Shown: in pieces, positions 32,831 to 44,657 of the stretch
How the letters are laid out: every line of letters starts with the position of its first letter
How positions within the stretch are numbered: the first letter of the stretch is position 1
Source: Platanthera guangdongensis
Taxonomy: Eukaryota; Streptophyta; Magnoliopsida; Asparagales; Orchidaceae
Assembly: GCA_039583875.1 (NCBI GenBank)
Contig: CM077165.1
Location: 64,592,757-64,656,756 of the forward strand
Reading direction: 5' to 3'
DNA: 64,000 bases
Program-made: the position numbers and the translations under genes
The notes under the pieces: model-generated
Database searches by the model: none
Told to the model about the DNA's origin: nothing
Seen by the model: the letters and a program-made list of their open reading frames with translations, nothing else

Positions 32831-34976
32831 GCAGCTAAGATGTTTTTATATATAATCGTTTTCTTAAAAATCCCGATTTTTGTTTATCTGCCGCCCCCGC
32901 AAGACCACACTCAAATCAGGCTTGAAAAACAATTTTGGAGCACCAAACCCAATTCGCAGTACAATTCTAACCTCCAGCCCAAGCAAGAAGCGGACATCAG
33001 TATATCGCTGCCCTATCCGGATTCTCTTCATTGCTGGCAAAATGGAGGGAATTCATTTGACCATCTAATGGACAAGAATTTGCTCAAAAAGATCTAAAGG
33101 TGCAGGTTTTTTCATTAAAAAATATAAAAGATTGGGAATTAGTGATTTCGTCGGATCAGCCAATTTCTCCGAGTGCTCGAAGTGAGGAGACTCGTAGAAG
33201 GATTTCGACAGAGCTCCACCTATAGGAGGAGAAGACTTTGAGGAGAAAAGTTATAAATGATAGAGATCTGAGATCCTTTTTATAGGCCGCGTGGGGTGGT
33301 TTATGAGACAATCCACATACCGTAAACACAAATTATTAGATGCGGACCAATTTTAATATAGTTTTATATGCTTATTATTTTATAATATTTTCTATACGCA
33401 AACCATGATTATTATATTTATTTTTTCCCCCCGCTCATAACAGCGATTACGTAGGTGGTTACCTACGTAGCAAACGATGGCGATCGCGGGAGATCGATCG
33501 GACGGTGGAGAGGGGGTTGCCATTGACGGTTCACCATTGATGGCACGCAAGGAGGCGCGATCGAGCACGACGCCGGCAACGCCCTGCGGCACGGCACTGA
33601 TCGCGCCCTGCAGCACGGCACCGACCGCACCCTATTACACGGCGCCTGATGTTCCAAGCACACGCGTCGGGAGGGGAGGCTGAGCGCAGCCGGCCGTGCC
33701 TTGCGGATATGGCACCAATCGCCCTATTCGGTCGCAGGATCGCAGTCACTTGGTGCGACCGTGGAGGTCGCGAGGAGAGGCAGCGACCGGCCTTGCATGC
33801 TAGCCGGGGAGGCTAGGCGCATTGTCGGTCGTGCCTTATGGCCGCGACACCGATCGCGACTCGCGGATGTGGCCTTGAGCCTGCGAGAGAGGCCACAACC
33901 AACTTTGCTTCCCAGCCTCGGGGGCCATGACGGCACCGGCCATACGTGCCAGTCGGGGAGGCTGGCGAATCTGCTGACCGTGCCATACTGCCGCGAGCTT
34001 GCGACCGCGAGGCACGACCACGGCCGGCCAAGAGGCCGACCGGGAGCGCGAAAGCCCAAGAGAGGTCGGTAGCAGGGGTGCGTCGTCGGCTTGCTATTTT
34101 CTCCATCTACGAATGCTTAGTTATGCGCATGATGCGATTACATGCGCGAATCGCGCACGAAATGGGCACACCAATCTCGCGCACAATGGTTGCTCTCGTG
34201 ATCCCCTCCAAGTTAGTGGGGGTCATGAATCACTGGATAATTACACACCGGTTCTTCTGGAAATTACACTTAATTGACCCCATGATTTGACCCCCAAAGT
34301 CAGCGGTGTTCAAATTTGGGGCATAATACGAGCGTGGATGTTTTACGTGGGATTGGGTTGTGGAAATTATGGTAGAGGTGAACGGAGGGATGCTAGAAAA
34401 TAAAGGCTATGGTTGTGCATATGCCAAGGTATGATATGAAGAAGCAGAGAGGTAGAGCAGAGAAAGGTGAGCCCATACGAAATTAGCCCCCCCCCCCCCA
34501 CCCCAGGGCGCGCGTGCGTGCAGAGGTGGTCCACGTGTTTTGCGCGTGCTGATGGACCTTGGGTGCTTGTGTGGTGGACACGTGGCTACAGGCATGGTGC
34601 AAATTTGCATGCTATGCGCGCACGTCACACCTGCATGCTGCACACGGGGCTTTGCACGCCTGCGTGTGGGCCTTCGTGTGTGGTCTTGCACGCACACGCT
34701 TGGCCTGCTCTTGTGTGACCATGCACGGTCCTATGCACTCCTACGAGTGGGCCAGCATACATATGCCCACGCACGGTCCTACATGCTGCCCTCTTTGTTG
34801 CACGTGAGCATTTTTTTGATCTTTTAGCGTCCTTTTGCGTAATTTTGGTCTCTTTTTCTTACTAGATTCCAAGTCGTAATGCGTAATGTTGGGCAATGTG
34901 GTTGCACTCCTCGCTTATCATTGCACAGATTACAGTTTGAACGAAAAGATACAGGATTACTGCTGAGCTTGAAGTA
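32831..34976. other. Non-repetitive spacer without recognisable gene
   Basis: 33470-34080 is markedly GC-rich (repeats of CGATCGCG, CGGCAC and GGCTGGCG words) and is open in several frames on both strands. No frame has a recognisable domain, and such overlap is expected from base composition. A perfect 9-bp inverted repeat with a 4-bp loop lies at 33448-33469 (TACGTAGGT/ACCTACGTA). 34490-34810 is rich in CACGC/GCATGC words. Confidence 0.4.
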
Positions 34977-35222
34977 ATGATTATACTTATGGAGAGGAGA
35001 GTTCAGAACTTTGCAAAGGGCTTGCTGATGTTGTGCGAGGAGATTCAGAGATCCTGGTTCTATCTTGCATGGTGCGAGGAGGTGATCGAGATTATGAAGT
35101 TCTACGATGTTCCCATATCCCAATTTACTCCTCTTGGAATTACACACATTATGGGGCCAGCTACATTCTTCATGATGTTTGGCTCGAGATTCTATTTGGA
35201 CCTACAAGCAGTCGTGCACGGG
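34977..35222 (+). pseudogene. Possible fragment of a plant transposon gag-like protein
   Basis: The plus-strand frame from ATG 34977 is helix-like for about 80 codons (AKGLLMLCEEIQ; VPISQFTPLGITHIMGPATFF) before it runs into the 18-bp minisatellite. The VPxSQxTP pattern loosely recalls a gypsy-type transposon domain of plants. This is weak, and no second motif supports it. Confidence 0.2.
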
Positions 35223-35875
35223 GGACCCCGTGCGGGCAACATTCGTCATGGGTGCGACAATTTTCGAGGGGACGATATTCGTCGTGGGTGCGACATTTGT
35301 CGAGGGGGCGACATTTGTCGTGGGGGGACATTCGTCGTGGGGGAGACATTCATCGTGAGGGCGACATTCATCGTGGGGGCAACATTCATCGTTGGGGCTA
35401 CATTCGTCGTGGGGGCGACATTCGTCGCGGTGGCGACATTCGTCATGGGGGGCGACATTCGTCGTTGGGGCGACATTCGTCGTGGGGGCGACATTCGTCA
35501 TCGGGGGAGATATTCGTCGTAAGTGCGACATTCGTCGTTGTGGCGACATTCGTCGTGGGGGCGACATTCGTCGTTGGGGTGACATTCGGCATAGGGGCTA
35601 CATTCTGCGGGGCCGACATTCGTCGTGGAGGCGACATTCGTCGTAGGGGCGACATTCGTCTGAAAAGTTAAATCCCAACCAAAAGTACCCCGTGCGGTGA
35701 AAATTCGTCGTGGGGGTGACATTTTTTGTGGGGGCGACATTGGTCGTTGGGGCATCACTTGTCGTGGTGGCGTCACTTGTCGTGGTGGCGACATTTGTCG
35801 TGGGGGAGACCTTTGTCGTGGGGGAGTCACTTCATCGTGGTGGCGAATTCGCCGTGGGGTCGACATTGGTCTGAA
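35218..35875. repeat. 18-bp GC-rich minisatellite in two blocks
   Basis: The unit resembles GGGGGCGACATTCGTCGT, repeated with single-base variation and occasional 17- or 19-bp units. Block 1 is about 35224-35664 and block 2 about 35689-35875. Both blocks open with CCCCGTGCGG and close with GTCTGAAAAG(T/C)TAAATC. So the array plus its borders is itself repeated. The 18-bp period keeps all frames open, which produces long artefactual reading frames. Confidence 0.9.
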
Positions 35876-36751
35876 AAGCTAAATCATGTTTTTGGCCTAA
35901 CTGTTAATCATGTTTGCTCAGTCGTTATCTTTGAAGTCGAAGCCCTTCCTCGTTTATGCTGGGCTGACCCACCCTGATTTGGCAATGATGCTGACGCTTC
36001 AACTACAATTTGTTATGTCATGTGCATTTGTTTGAGACAAAGTAGGGATCAAAATAAGGGCCTGAGAAAGGATATCTCTCGTGACCCTTTTTTTATGAGA
36101 TGGAGCAGGAGTGTGTACTGTGCGTAATAGTAACTCAAATTATTCTATTGAGAGTACAAAAAGAAATCTGAGAAAGCGGAGAACACAAAAATCTGAGAAC
36201 ATATGAACACAAAAGAAAAGGACTCATTACAATGTCAGTGTCATCAACTGGGAAGCTAGATCTTTCATGTAAAGATGACAACATTAATGATCTCTTAAAT
36301 TCATATTGTTAACACATGCACAATAATCATTCACTTTTCAACACATACAAAATTGGCCTAATAAAGAATGTGTTAAGCTTAAAAACAGTTGAAGTACAAA
36401 GACAAACAATTCTGTAGTCATTGAAAAAGACAATTTCAATAATGCATTAGAGTAATATATAGTTATGGAGTAAGACAATAGCAACTGGTAGAAGCAAATA
36501 CTAACCAGTTGAATGGTACTATTTGTGGCTGGCAATGAACATCAATTCCATGCACTTGGATGCATCAACCAAGTGCATATCAGTAAAGTTTGAGCATCGA
36601 CCAGTTAGGAAGAATTTCTAAACCATGAATCCTAGAAAGTTAATTAAATGCTCAAAAATTTTATGGTTGTAATATTGCTCTAATAAAACAATAGGTGAAA
36701 TAAAGCGGCAGAACAGAAACTGACAGCAGCAGAACAAAAAGTAAATCTCAC
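35876..36751. other. AT-rich stretch left of the SAC-like exon
   Basis: Contains no recognisable exon on either strand. If the exon at 36752-36838 is real, this is its intron 1 or a truncation. A 9-bp inverted repeat TGCACTTGG/CCAAGTGCA lies near 36552-36579. Confidence 0.35.
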
Positions 36752-36838
36752 CAATTGAGTCTCATAGAGCTTAAACTTCTGCAGATGAAATCCCCCAGCA
36801 CCGGCAGGCTGACCCCCTACTCCGTCCCCCGCTGTCAT
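36752..36838 (-). pseudogene. Orphan first exon resembling a SAC-domain phosphoinositide phosphatase
   Basis: The minus-strand ATG at 36838 opens 29 codons ending in FHLQKFKLYETQ-L, followed by a donor G|GTGAGA at 36752/36751. SAC-family plant proteins begin with a near-identical LQKF-(K/R)-LYET segment and are known to dephosphorylate phosphoinositides. The leader further right is rich in AG/CT and carries a telo-box. No second exon is visible to the left before other sequence begins, so this is a detached exon or the start of an interrupted gene. The short match limits certainty. Confidence 0.4.
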
Positions 36839-37105
36839 GACTCCCAATTCCGAGCAAGCTCAGGCTCGTGCTGCACGGCTCAGGCGTGCATCCAGTGGCC
36901 ACAAATCACCTTTTCGCCGCCTGGAAACCTAGATCCCCGTTCGCCTGCTTCAAATACAGCATTTCCTCGTCGACCCGCTGATTTATAGAGCTAGAGCTAA
37001 CCCCCTCACCAACGAACAACCAGCATAGCTCTGTAAGTATCGATAAAAGAGATCTGGCAACTGTAGAAATCTGAAAGTGGTGTGAGAGGAAAGAGATTCC
37101 AGAAG

Positions 37106-37115
37106 ATTAGGGTTT
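37106..37115 (-). promoter_or_regulatory. Telo-box in the leader of the SAC-like exon
   Basis: AAACCCTAAT on the minus strand, about 270 bp upstream of the ATG. It is a motif common in leaders and proximal promoters of plant housekeeping genes. Confidence 0.45.
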
Positions 37116-37258
37116 GAAGAAGGAAGAAGATGGCCGGTTGTCCGCGGCAAGGATTACCACGCCTCCCGCTACGCCTCACAATCCACAAATTTGCTTGAGA
37201 GCGACGATAACTCGGATAACAAACACGATATATATTCACATGTTATCAATTCGGCGCC

Positions 37259-37583
37259 TTGCACTTGCCTTGAAGTCGCGGGAGGAGGAGAAACAGTGAC
37301 GTGAAGTCGCGGGAGGAGGAGGAATCGCGATGCCCTAGCTGCGCAGAAGAATAAGAGGGGTATCCGGAAGAAGAAATCACGAATCATTTTGCGGTGGATG
37401 AACAGTGCCGAGTGCGCGCCTTGCACTTGCCTTGAAGTCGCGGGAGGAGGAGAAACAGTGACGTGAAGTCGCGGGAGGAGGAATCGCGATGCCCTAGCTG
37501 CGCAGAAGAATAAGAGGGGTATCGGGAAGAAGAATTCACGAATCGTGATTTTGCGGTGGCTGAACAGTGCCGAGTGCGAGCCA
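37259..37583. repeat. 163-bp tandem duplication
   Basis: 37259-37421 and 37422-37583 are nearly the same, differing by a few bases and short indels. Both hold TTGCACTTGCCTTGAAGTCG and a CGCGGGAGGAGGA pair. The duplication lies in the upstream region of the SAC-like exon. Confidence 0.85.
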
Positions 37584-37680
37584 TCTGTAATAAATAAGTG
37601 TTAATCCGGCTAAAAGACCAAAATACCCCCAATTTAATTCATAAAAACAATTTTTATAAGGGCATATTTGTATTAAAATG

Positions 37681-37986
37681 TTACACCATGCATCCATTAG
37701 CTCTTTCCTTATATAATAAAGATTCAGAGAATGGTGCGAAATTTGAGTTGATGGCAGTGGGCATATAGAAATTTATAGATACAAGTGCTGGCTGGATTTT
37801 GAAAGTTGGAGAGATTGTGTCATAAAAATACTTTATTTGGTTATATCCGAAACTCCTGGAGTTTGCCAGAACTTTGGAATTCACTTCTTGAACATTACCA
37901 TCATCTGAAGGGCATGATCGGGATTTTACTCTAATGTACGGATTTTTAGAGCCTTGTGAGCTGACGAACCATCTCTTCAACATCAC
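37681..37986 (-). CDS. Hypothetical 101-codon frame
   Basis: Minus-strand ATG 37986 to a stop at 37683. Mixed, ordinary amino-acid composition, no low complexity, no domain I recognise. It lies between the tandem duplication and an LTR-like fragment. It could be a remnant exon of a host gene. Confidence 0.25.
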   Translation of the reverse strand: MMLKRWFVSSQGSKNPYIRVKSRSCPSDDGNVQEVNSKVLANSRSFGYNQIKYFYDTISPTFKIQPALVSINFYMPTAINSNFAPFSESLLYKERANGCMV

Positions 37987-38127
37987 CTTATTCTTGGATG
38001 TGAACGTTTGTTGTTGTGCGGACTTTTTACAGATCCTGAGTGTGCCATAACAATGTCATTGGTTCGTGATTGGAAGAGAAAACTTGCATTCAAAGGATGT
38101 AGAGGCGCGGATGTGAAGCCCTGATCT

Positions 38128-39315
38128 TCTTCATGCTGAGAGATTATCAATCTCAGGAGGTCTCCTACAGCTCCAAAGATGAGACAATGTTGATTGATTT
38201 TGATCTTGAGTTCTTGTGGTCTTCTGCCCTCGAGGCTACCGCTATGGAGTCTTCGACACCTCGTGTGGCGAAACGAAAATGCGTGTCTTCATCTTTGGAG
38301 GTGATGTACGATGCAGTAAGTGTTGGTGCAACAATAGTGATCTGGAAGTGATCATGCATGTAGCCTCACTATCAACTCAGTATGAGCCTATCAGGGTCGC
38401 ACATAAGAATGTGGAGAAATTGAGAGATTGTACCTGTATGGTATAGCTCATATGATGAGTTGAAAGAAATGGAAAAGGCTTAAAAATATTCTAAGGCAAA
38501 TGCGTTGAGTGCGTTGAGTTCACTCAACGCCATGACACGGTTTTCGAACTCCGTTCGATGAATTTGGCCTTGGTGCAGATTCGTAGAACGTCGTTTGACG
38601 AATTTGGCCTTGGCATAGATTCGTTGAACTTCATTCCACGAATTTGGCCTTGGCGCATATTCGTCGAACTCCATTCGAGGAATTTGCCCTCTGGAGCAGA
38701 TTTGTCGAATGTCGCATCTGGCCTTTAACGTTGAGTGTGTTGAGTTCACTTAACGCCATGACGCAGAAGGCGTTGACGTCGTTGAGTACATTCAACGCCT
38801 TCGTCGATTCAAGTGTTGATTCAGCTGGAGCTTGGCGTTGACTTCATCGCGTATGCTGTTGATACTCGACGATTCGTCAAGATAAAGGGTTGTCAAGTCG
38901 AATTCTGTATTCTAAGTGTTGGGCCTACGGATAATGACGGAAGTTGTTCTATTTATCTCCTGGAGTATAAATTGGAAGTTTTACATTCTGACAAGTAAGC
39001 AATCATTCTTTCTGTCCAAGCACACGAGCAGTACTGTGCGATAAGACTGATAATCCTAGAAAGCCGACAGAAGACATTCTGTCTTCGCCGTTGCCGATTC
39101 CGATCCTGATCCCGGCGAGTGTCGCCACCGCCTCTCCTACAACAGATCTAGTAGTATGTTGAGACGCTGAGTGTCATATCCCGACCTAGAACTTGTGCGA
39201 CAAGTTGCTACGGGTTCTCCCGATCGTGTGGATTTCCTGTAGAGGCACGAATACACTTTTACGCTCACGACTCAAGCCGATGTGTGGCCTGCCGATTTTT
39301 TTGGAGCATCTAGGT
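38128..39315 (+). mobile_element. LTR-like fragment with palindromic repeats
   Basis: Four units of about 50 bp at 38530-38715, each with a CGAACxCCxTTCGxxG palindrome and AATTTGGCCTTGG. These are followed by TTGAG/CAACGC repeats, a TATA-like GTATAAATTGG near 38964, and pyrimidine-rich sequence up to copia-1. The arrangement resembles the U3-R of the copia LTRs nearby, in the opposite orientation. No gag or pol is attached. Boundaries are uncertain. Confidence 0.4.
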
Positions 39316-40489
39316 TGAGAGTGAAAGTCTTCTTTTCAAGGCTAGCTAAACAATTAGAGCGGAGAGGGGTGAATAGGTTTCTGTCTCTATTTGAATTTTC
39401 TAACTTGTTTACAGTTTTCTGTGGTTAGTGATTAGGTTAGTTTTTTCTTTCAAGATCAATCACAGATGGCACAATAATTTATAGTAGTTCCCCAATCTTG
39501 GGTACATCCACTACCCCTCTGCGCCTATCTAATAGTGTGTTAGATTCGGCTCTCCCTCCAAAACTCAGCTCCTATAAAGCTTACGACACAGATCTCGTAG
39601 GACCACACAGGTCACACAGAGCTACAACTTAGGCACTAAGCCAAACCCAGGTCACAAAGACCTTTCACCCGGCACAAAGCCAACACAGGTCACTAAGACC
39701 TCAGCCTTTATAATTCAGGCTTACAACTCTAGATTCACCAAGAATCACTACACAAGAAGAAATAAAGAGAGTGATTGTTAGACACCAGAGCAAGATCTCT
39801 ATGTCTTCTTCTTCCTGGACTATGCAGATATCAATCCAAGCTTTTGCTGTTGAAGACAATAGATTGGCAGTAGTTTCTTTCTTCAAACAACTTCCTTTTT
39901 CTCTGCAGAACTTGTAGATCTGCTTTCTCAGAATAGCATCTGATCCTTCTTTTGCAGATGGTGATTGCTTCAGCTATCTCTTTCCCAGCAAGGTTCTATC
40001 TACAGAATATCTTCTTTAGGCTCGACAAAAATGGCGAGTAAAAAGATGAAGTTCGGCCGCACTTTTTGTTTTCGGAAAACCTAGACGAGGAATCGAATGA
40101 TTTGCTCTTGCCGATTTGCTTCTTTTTATTCTCTGAATGCCAATTGAGCAGTGGATACCATCATTAGGATTGATGGCTGAGATTAAGCCAATTCAACGCA
40201 TGCTTTCCATTTAATCTTGATTCAACGGCTCTTTGCTGTGTGTTGGCCCCATCACTTTAATGTTGAAAATATTCCTTGGAAATTGCATAAGATGAAAACA
40301 GCTGGCCGCCAGCGTCTCTTGCACCATTTCCACAACATTTGAATTTTGGTTGACTTTTTGACTTTGTTGACGTCAGCATGACTCAGCATCTCTAGACTTA
40401 GACAAAATTCAATCATTAGAACCAAAGACATCGAGTGAGTATCATCACTTAACACCACAACACTTAGACAAAATTCTGTCTGTCTAGGT

Positions 40490-40705
40490 ATTGAGCTCGA
40501 CGAATGTTGAGCTCCGTTTGACGAACAATAACCTTAACTCGACGAAAGCATAAGTTCAGTTTGACGAACTGTAAGATCAGCTCGACGAAAGTATAAGTTC
40601 AGTTCGACGAACTGTGGACTTAGTTCCACGAAAGGCTAAATTTAGTTTTACGAACTTCAGGCTCAGTTTGACGAATGCTGAGCTCAGTTCAACGAAGTTG
40701 AGATC
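40490..40705. repeat. TCGACGAA/TTCGACGAAC repeats in the copia-1 LTR
   Basis: Five to six units of about 40 bp alternating a CTCGACGAA half with a CAGTTxGACGAAC half. Degenerate palindromes comparable to those in the Tekay LTR. Confidence 0.65.
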
Positions 40706-40920
40706 GACAAAAGCCAAGCAATCCAGACATTTTGACTTAGCCAAATATCTGCTTCAAGGCGTTGAGAGCGTCGAATGTGTCTTCATTCCTCAATGCTTTT
40801 TGCCTTAGAAAAGATTTCTACAACTTAGGCATTAAGAGCATTGAGTGAGCACGCTTCACTCAACGCTTTTGCCTTAGCCAATTTTTTGCTTAACTGTCTC
40901 AGCGATTTATTATTCTCAGC

Positions 40921-41012
40921 TAAGATAAACACTTGTATCAGCCATTGTGCTGAGACCAACACTTGTCTCAGCGGTTGTGCTGAGACCAACACTTGTCTCA
41001 GCGGTTGGACTG
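40921..41012. repeat. 33-bp tandem repeat, three copies
   Basis: Units of the form CACTTGTCTCAGCGGTTGTG-CTGAGACCAA. Each has an inverted TCTCAG/CTGAGA pair, so each unit can fold. Confidence 0.8.
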
Positions 41013-41906
41013 ACTCAGTCTGACTCACAGCCATTTTGTTATATGTCGTTGAGTGAGTGGACTACACTCAATGCTTTTGTACTTAGGCAAAGTTTTGGCT
41101 ATCTTCCAGTTAGGCTGAGATAGACTCAATGCTATATGTTATATGGCTTTGAGTGAGCTGTCCTCACGCAAAGCTTTTGGACTTAGGCAAATTTCTACTA
41201 GACAATATTGAATCCGTACCTCTGGCATTGACTGAGCATGCTCCACTCAACTCCTGTGGAATTAGTCGATTTTTGCTATGTCCAGCAACCACTTATTGTG
41301 TCTGCATGTCCAATTAATGTGATATGGACAACCTAAACTCAAGACCGCGAATGCATATCAAATACAGTAGATGTGTGTGACATTGACCTGTTTGACTTCT
41401 CACAAATATGGGACATTGAGAACAATGTACCCAACAATCTCTCCCTATGTGAAGAAGTCAAAACCCTTATCAAAAATATTTTCTTTCCTCGGTCAATGAC
41501 ACACACAACCTATACAGCAAAAATAAATATGGAAATTCTGATAAGCAATAAGTAAATGTACCTCATTTCCTGCCTGTATGGAGAGCATCATGTACTCCCC
41601 ATGTTTTGTTATAAGGTGTTTGTCCTTACTTGAGTTCCACATGTCTTTCTTTTCAATTTGTCATCTCTGCCACTTGCTATGTTTCCCCCTTGCTAGGACC
41701 TTCGCTTTTCTCTCCCCCGTTTTTACTTCTACAGAATAGGCAGATGGGGGCTTGTACTTCCATTGGCCGACCTTCTCTCTTCTCTCCAGAGTAACTTACT
41801 CTCACTCAGTAGAAGCATCAATGAACCGATGTTACGGGATTCTATATGTCCAGCAAGAGGAGCAATACCTCCATCAAAAAAATAATGCAAAATGGAGCGC
41901 CTGAAG

Positions 41907-43841
41907 CTATGCCAAGTTCAACATACCCAACCCAAATTTTAGGGTGTTGAACTTTACTTCATCTAATGGCTTAGTGATGATATCAGCCACTTGCTTGTCT
42001 TTGGGGACAAACTCAAGACTGATGTCTTCCTTCTCCAAATTCTCCCTAATAAAATGATATGTTATTTCTATATGCTTAGTCCTCCTGTGTGAGACAGGAT
42101 TCCTAGCAATAGAATAAAACTTGTAAAATCACAGTAGAGAGGTGTTCTACTTACCTGAAGGTTGTAATCCTGAAGCTGATGTTGGATCCACAGCAGCTGA
42201 GCACAACAACTGCCTGCTGATATATATTCTGACTTAGCAGTGGATATTGCCACACTAGTTTACTTCTTGCTGCTCCAGGAAACTAGCCTTCTTCATAAGA
42301 ACCGACAGGTTCCAGTAGTGTTTTTCCTGTCTTCTTTGCAACCTGCAAAATCTACATCTGAAAATACTGTTAGATCAAAATCCCCATTTCTATGGTACCA
42401 TAGGACAAGATCTGGTGTGCCCTTAAAATACCTCAAGATTCTCTTTGTAGCAGAGTAATGAGATTCTTTAGAGCAAGCCTGATACCTAGCACAGACACGT
42501 GACATACATGATGTTTGGCCTACTTCCAGTCAGGTATAGAAGGGAGCCAATTATCCCTCTATACAAAGACTCATCAGCAGCTTTCCATGCCTCATCTTTG
42601 CCTATAGACATACTTGATCCCATGGGAGTTTTCATGGTGGATGAATTCTCCATACCATACTTTTTGATTAGCTCCCCGGTGAACATGGACTGGGATATGG
42701 ACAAGCCATCATCAGTTTGTCTTACTTAGAGTCCCATGAAGAACTTGAACTCACCCATGCTGCTCATTTCAAACTTCCCTTGTATAAGTTTACCAAACTT
42801 CATGCGAAGGTTGTCATCAGTAGATCCAATGATAATGTCATCGACATATAGCTGGACTAAGATAAGCTTGCCCTTTGATTCTCTTAGGAATAGGATCTTG
42901 TCTATCTTCCACCTTGAGAATTTAATCTTAATGGGGAAGTTGGACAAGTTTTCATACCAAGCCCTAGGGGCTTGCTTTAGCCCATATAGAGCTTTCACAA
43001 GCTTATAAAAAAAATTAGGAGAGTGAGGATCTACAAAACCTCTTTACTAATCCACATATACTTCCTCTTTTAGGTCCCCATTCAGGAATGTTGACTTGAC
43101 AACCATCTGGTAGACTCAGAATCCCTGATAGACAGCAAATGCAAGGAAAATCCTTATGCCTTCCAATCTGGCTACTTGGGCAAAGATCTGGTCAAATTCT
43201 ATGCCCTCTTCTTACTTGTATCCTTTAGCCACCAGTCTAGCCTTATTCTTGACAATAATGCCATCTTGATCTAACCTGTTCCTGTAGATCCACTTAGTCC
43301 CTATGACATTTTGTACTTGTGCTCTAGGGAACAACTTCCAGACCTTACATCTCTTAAATTGGTTCAGTTCTTCTTGCATTGCTCCAATCCAGAACTGGTC
43401 CTTGATTGCATCTTCAAACTTCTTTGGCTCTTCTTGAGACATGAAGCTTGAGTAGAGAGCTGTATTCATTCTCCTACTTCTAGTCTGGACTCCATGACTT
43501 GCATCACCAATGATTTGGTGTAATGGATGGTCCCTTAGATGTCTTGTAGTTGGAGGCAATCTAGCAGTAGCTTGCTGATCTTGAGGGTTTTCAGCTAGCT
43601 AGTCTTCATTTTTTCAGGTATGTTTTCCCCTTCCCTTAGAATAGGCAGTGCATCATCATTTTCTTGGACAATGGGGGTAGATTCCTTGATGGTCAGCTTG
43701 TCCATCATCTGCTATGTACCTATAATACTATGAGAGGAGGAGCTTGGCAGCTCACAGTTAACCATATTGGATTCATCAAAAATAACATGCATCGACACTT
43801 CTACAACATGGGTAGTTAAGTTGTAGATTATATATGCCTTC
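41907..43841 (-). pseudogene. Copia-1 RT and RNase H, multiply broken
   Basis: In minus-strand order: pre-RT and RT N-terminal part (43559-43212) with IGTKWIYRNRLDQDG and [11 protein letters not shown] core (42998-42726) with [12 protein letters not shown] and the catalytic YVDD; then GSLLYLTGSRPNIMY (about 42530) and RNase H to the IxTKPLDE end, stop near 41907. At least five frames are needed to follow it. Divergence from copia-2 is clear, but the motif order is the same. Confidence 0.8.
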
Positions 43842-44657
43842 TGTGGAAACCACCCGTCACCACACATCTTCCCAAAACCCCGAGGTGATAGTAAGGGGGG
43901 ACGGGGGTACATGAACACAAAGGATCACCTGCTGCAGGCGATGTGGAACTAACCCCAACCACAGGACCGCGGGGATATTCCGCCACACCAGGGGGGCCCA
44001 CCGGGGTCAACACCCAGACCAGGAACGCGATGGGGAAAGCCCAAACATGCGGTCCCATACACACGTGTCCAGCTGGCTAATATAATCTCAACACACCCCC
44101 GCAGCAGGACAACCTCGCTTTGATACCATGTGGAAACCACCCGTCACCACGCATCTTCCCAAAACCCCGAGGTCGTAGGAAGGGGGGACAAGGGTACATA
44201 AACACCAAGGACCACCCGCTGCAGGCGATGTGGGACTAATCCATCCACGGGATGGCGGGGATATTCCGCCACACGGGGGCCCACCGGGGTCAACACCCAG
44301 ACCTGGAACGCGATGGGGAAGCCCAAATATGCGGTCCCACACACACCCAATCCCGCTGGACCTTTGTTCTCTACACACCCCCGCAGCGGGATGGCTCTGA
44401 TACCATGTGGAAACCACCCGTCACCACACATCTTCCCAAAACCCCGAGGTGATAGTAAGGGGGGACGGGGGTACATGAACACAAAGGATCGCCTGCTGCA
44501 GGCGATGTGGAACTAACCCCAACCACAGGACCGCGGGGATATTCCGCCACACCAGGGGGGCCCACCGGGGTCAACACCCAGACCAGGAACGCGATGGGGA
44601 AAGCCTAAACATGCGGTCCCATACACACGTGTCCAGCTGGCTAATATAATCTCAACA
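43842..44657 (-). mobile_element. TRIM with three LTRs and a CCTTC target duplication
   Basis: LTR A 43842-44093, LTR B 44129-44375, LTR C 44406-44657, separated by spacers of 35 and 30 bp. On the minus strand each LTR runs TGT...ACA. Spacer B gives a perfect iMet primer-binding site TGGTATCAGAGC (44405-44394) and a purine tract CTGCGGGGGTG; spacer A gives TGGTATCAAAGC and the same tract. CCTTC flanks the whole at 43837-43841 and 44658-44662. A and C differ at about two of 252 bases, while B differs at many and is 5 bp shorter. It has no coding capacity. Confidence 0.9.

Larger units (their letters stand above)
39316..41436 (-). mobile_element. 3' LTR of copia-1 (about 2.1 kb)
   Basis: On the minus strand it starts TGTTGGGTACATTG at 41436, just after a polypurine tract TAGGGAGAGAT (41447-41437). 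The far end near 39316 is placed by similarity to copia-2 (GTGAAAGT..., then AATTTATAGTxGTTCCCC), so it may be off by some bases. It contains TTCGACGAAC-type palindromes (40490-40705) and a 33-bp tandem repeat. Confidence 0.7.

Noticed and set aside
33724..34106. Overlapping 60- to 123-codon frames in GC-rich DNA
   Set aside because: Frames are open on both strands because AT-rich stop codons are rare there; no motif seen.
34977..35882. Long overlapping frames on both strands (up to 212 codons)
   Set aside because: An 18-bp period without stop codons keeps all frames open. Apart from the first 80 codons the product is a simple repeat.
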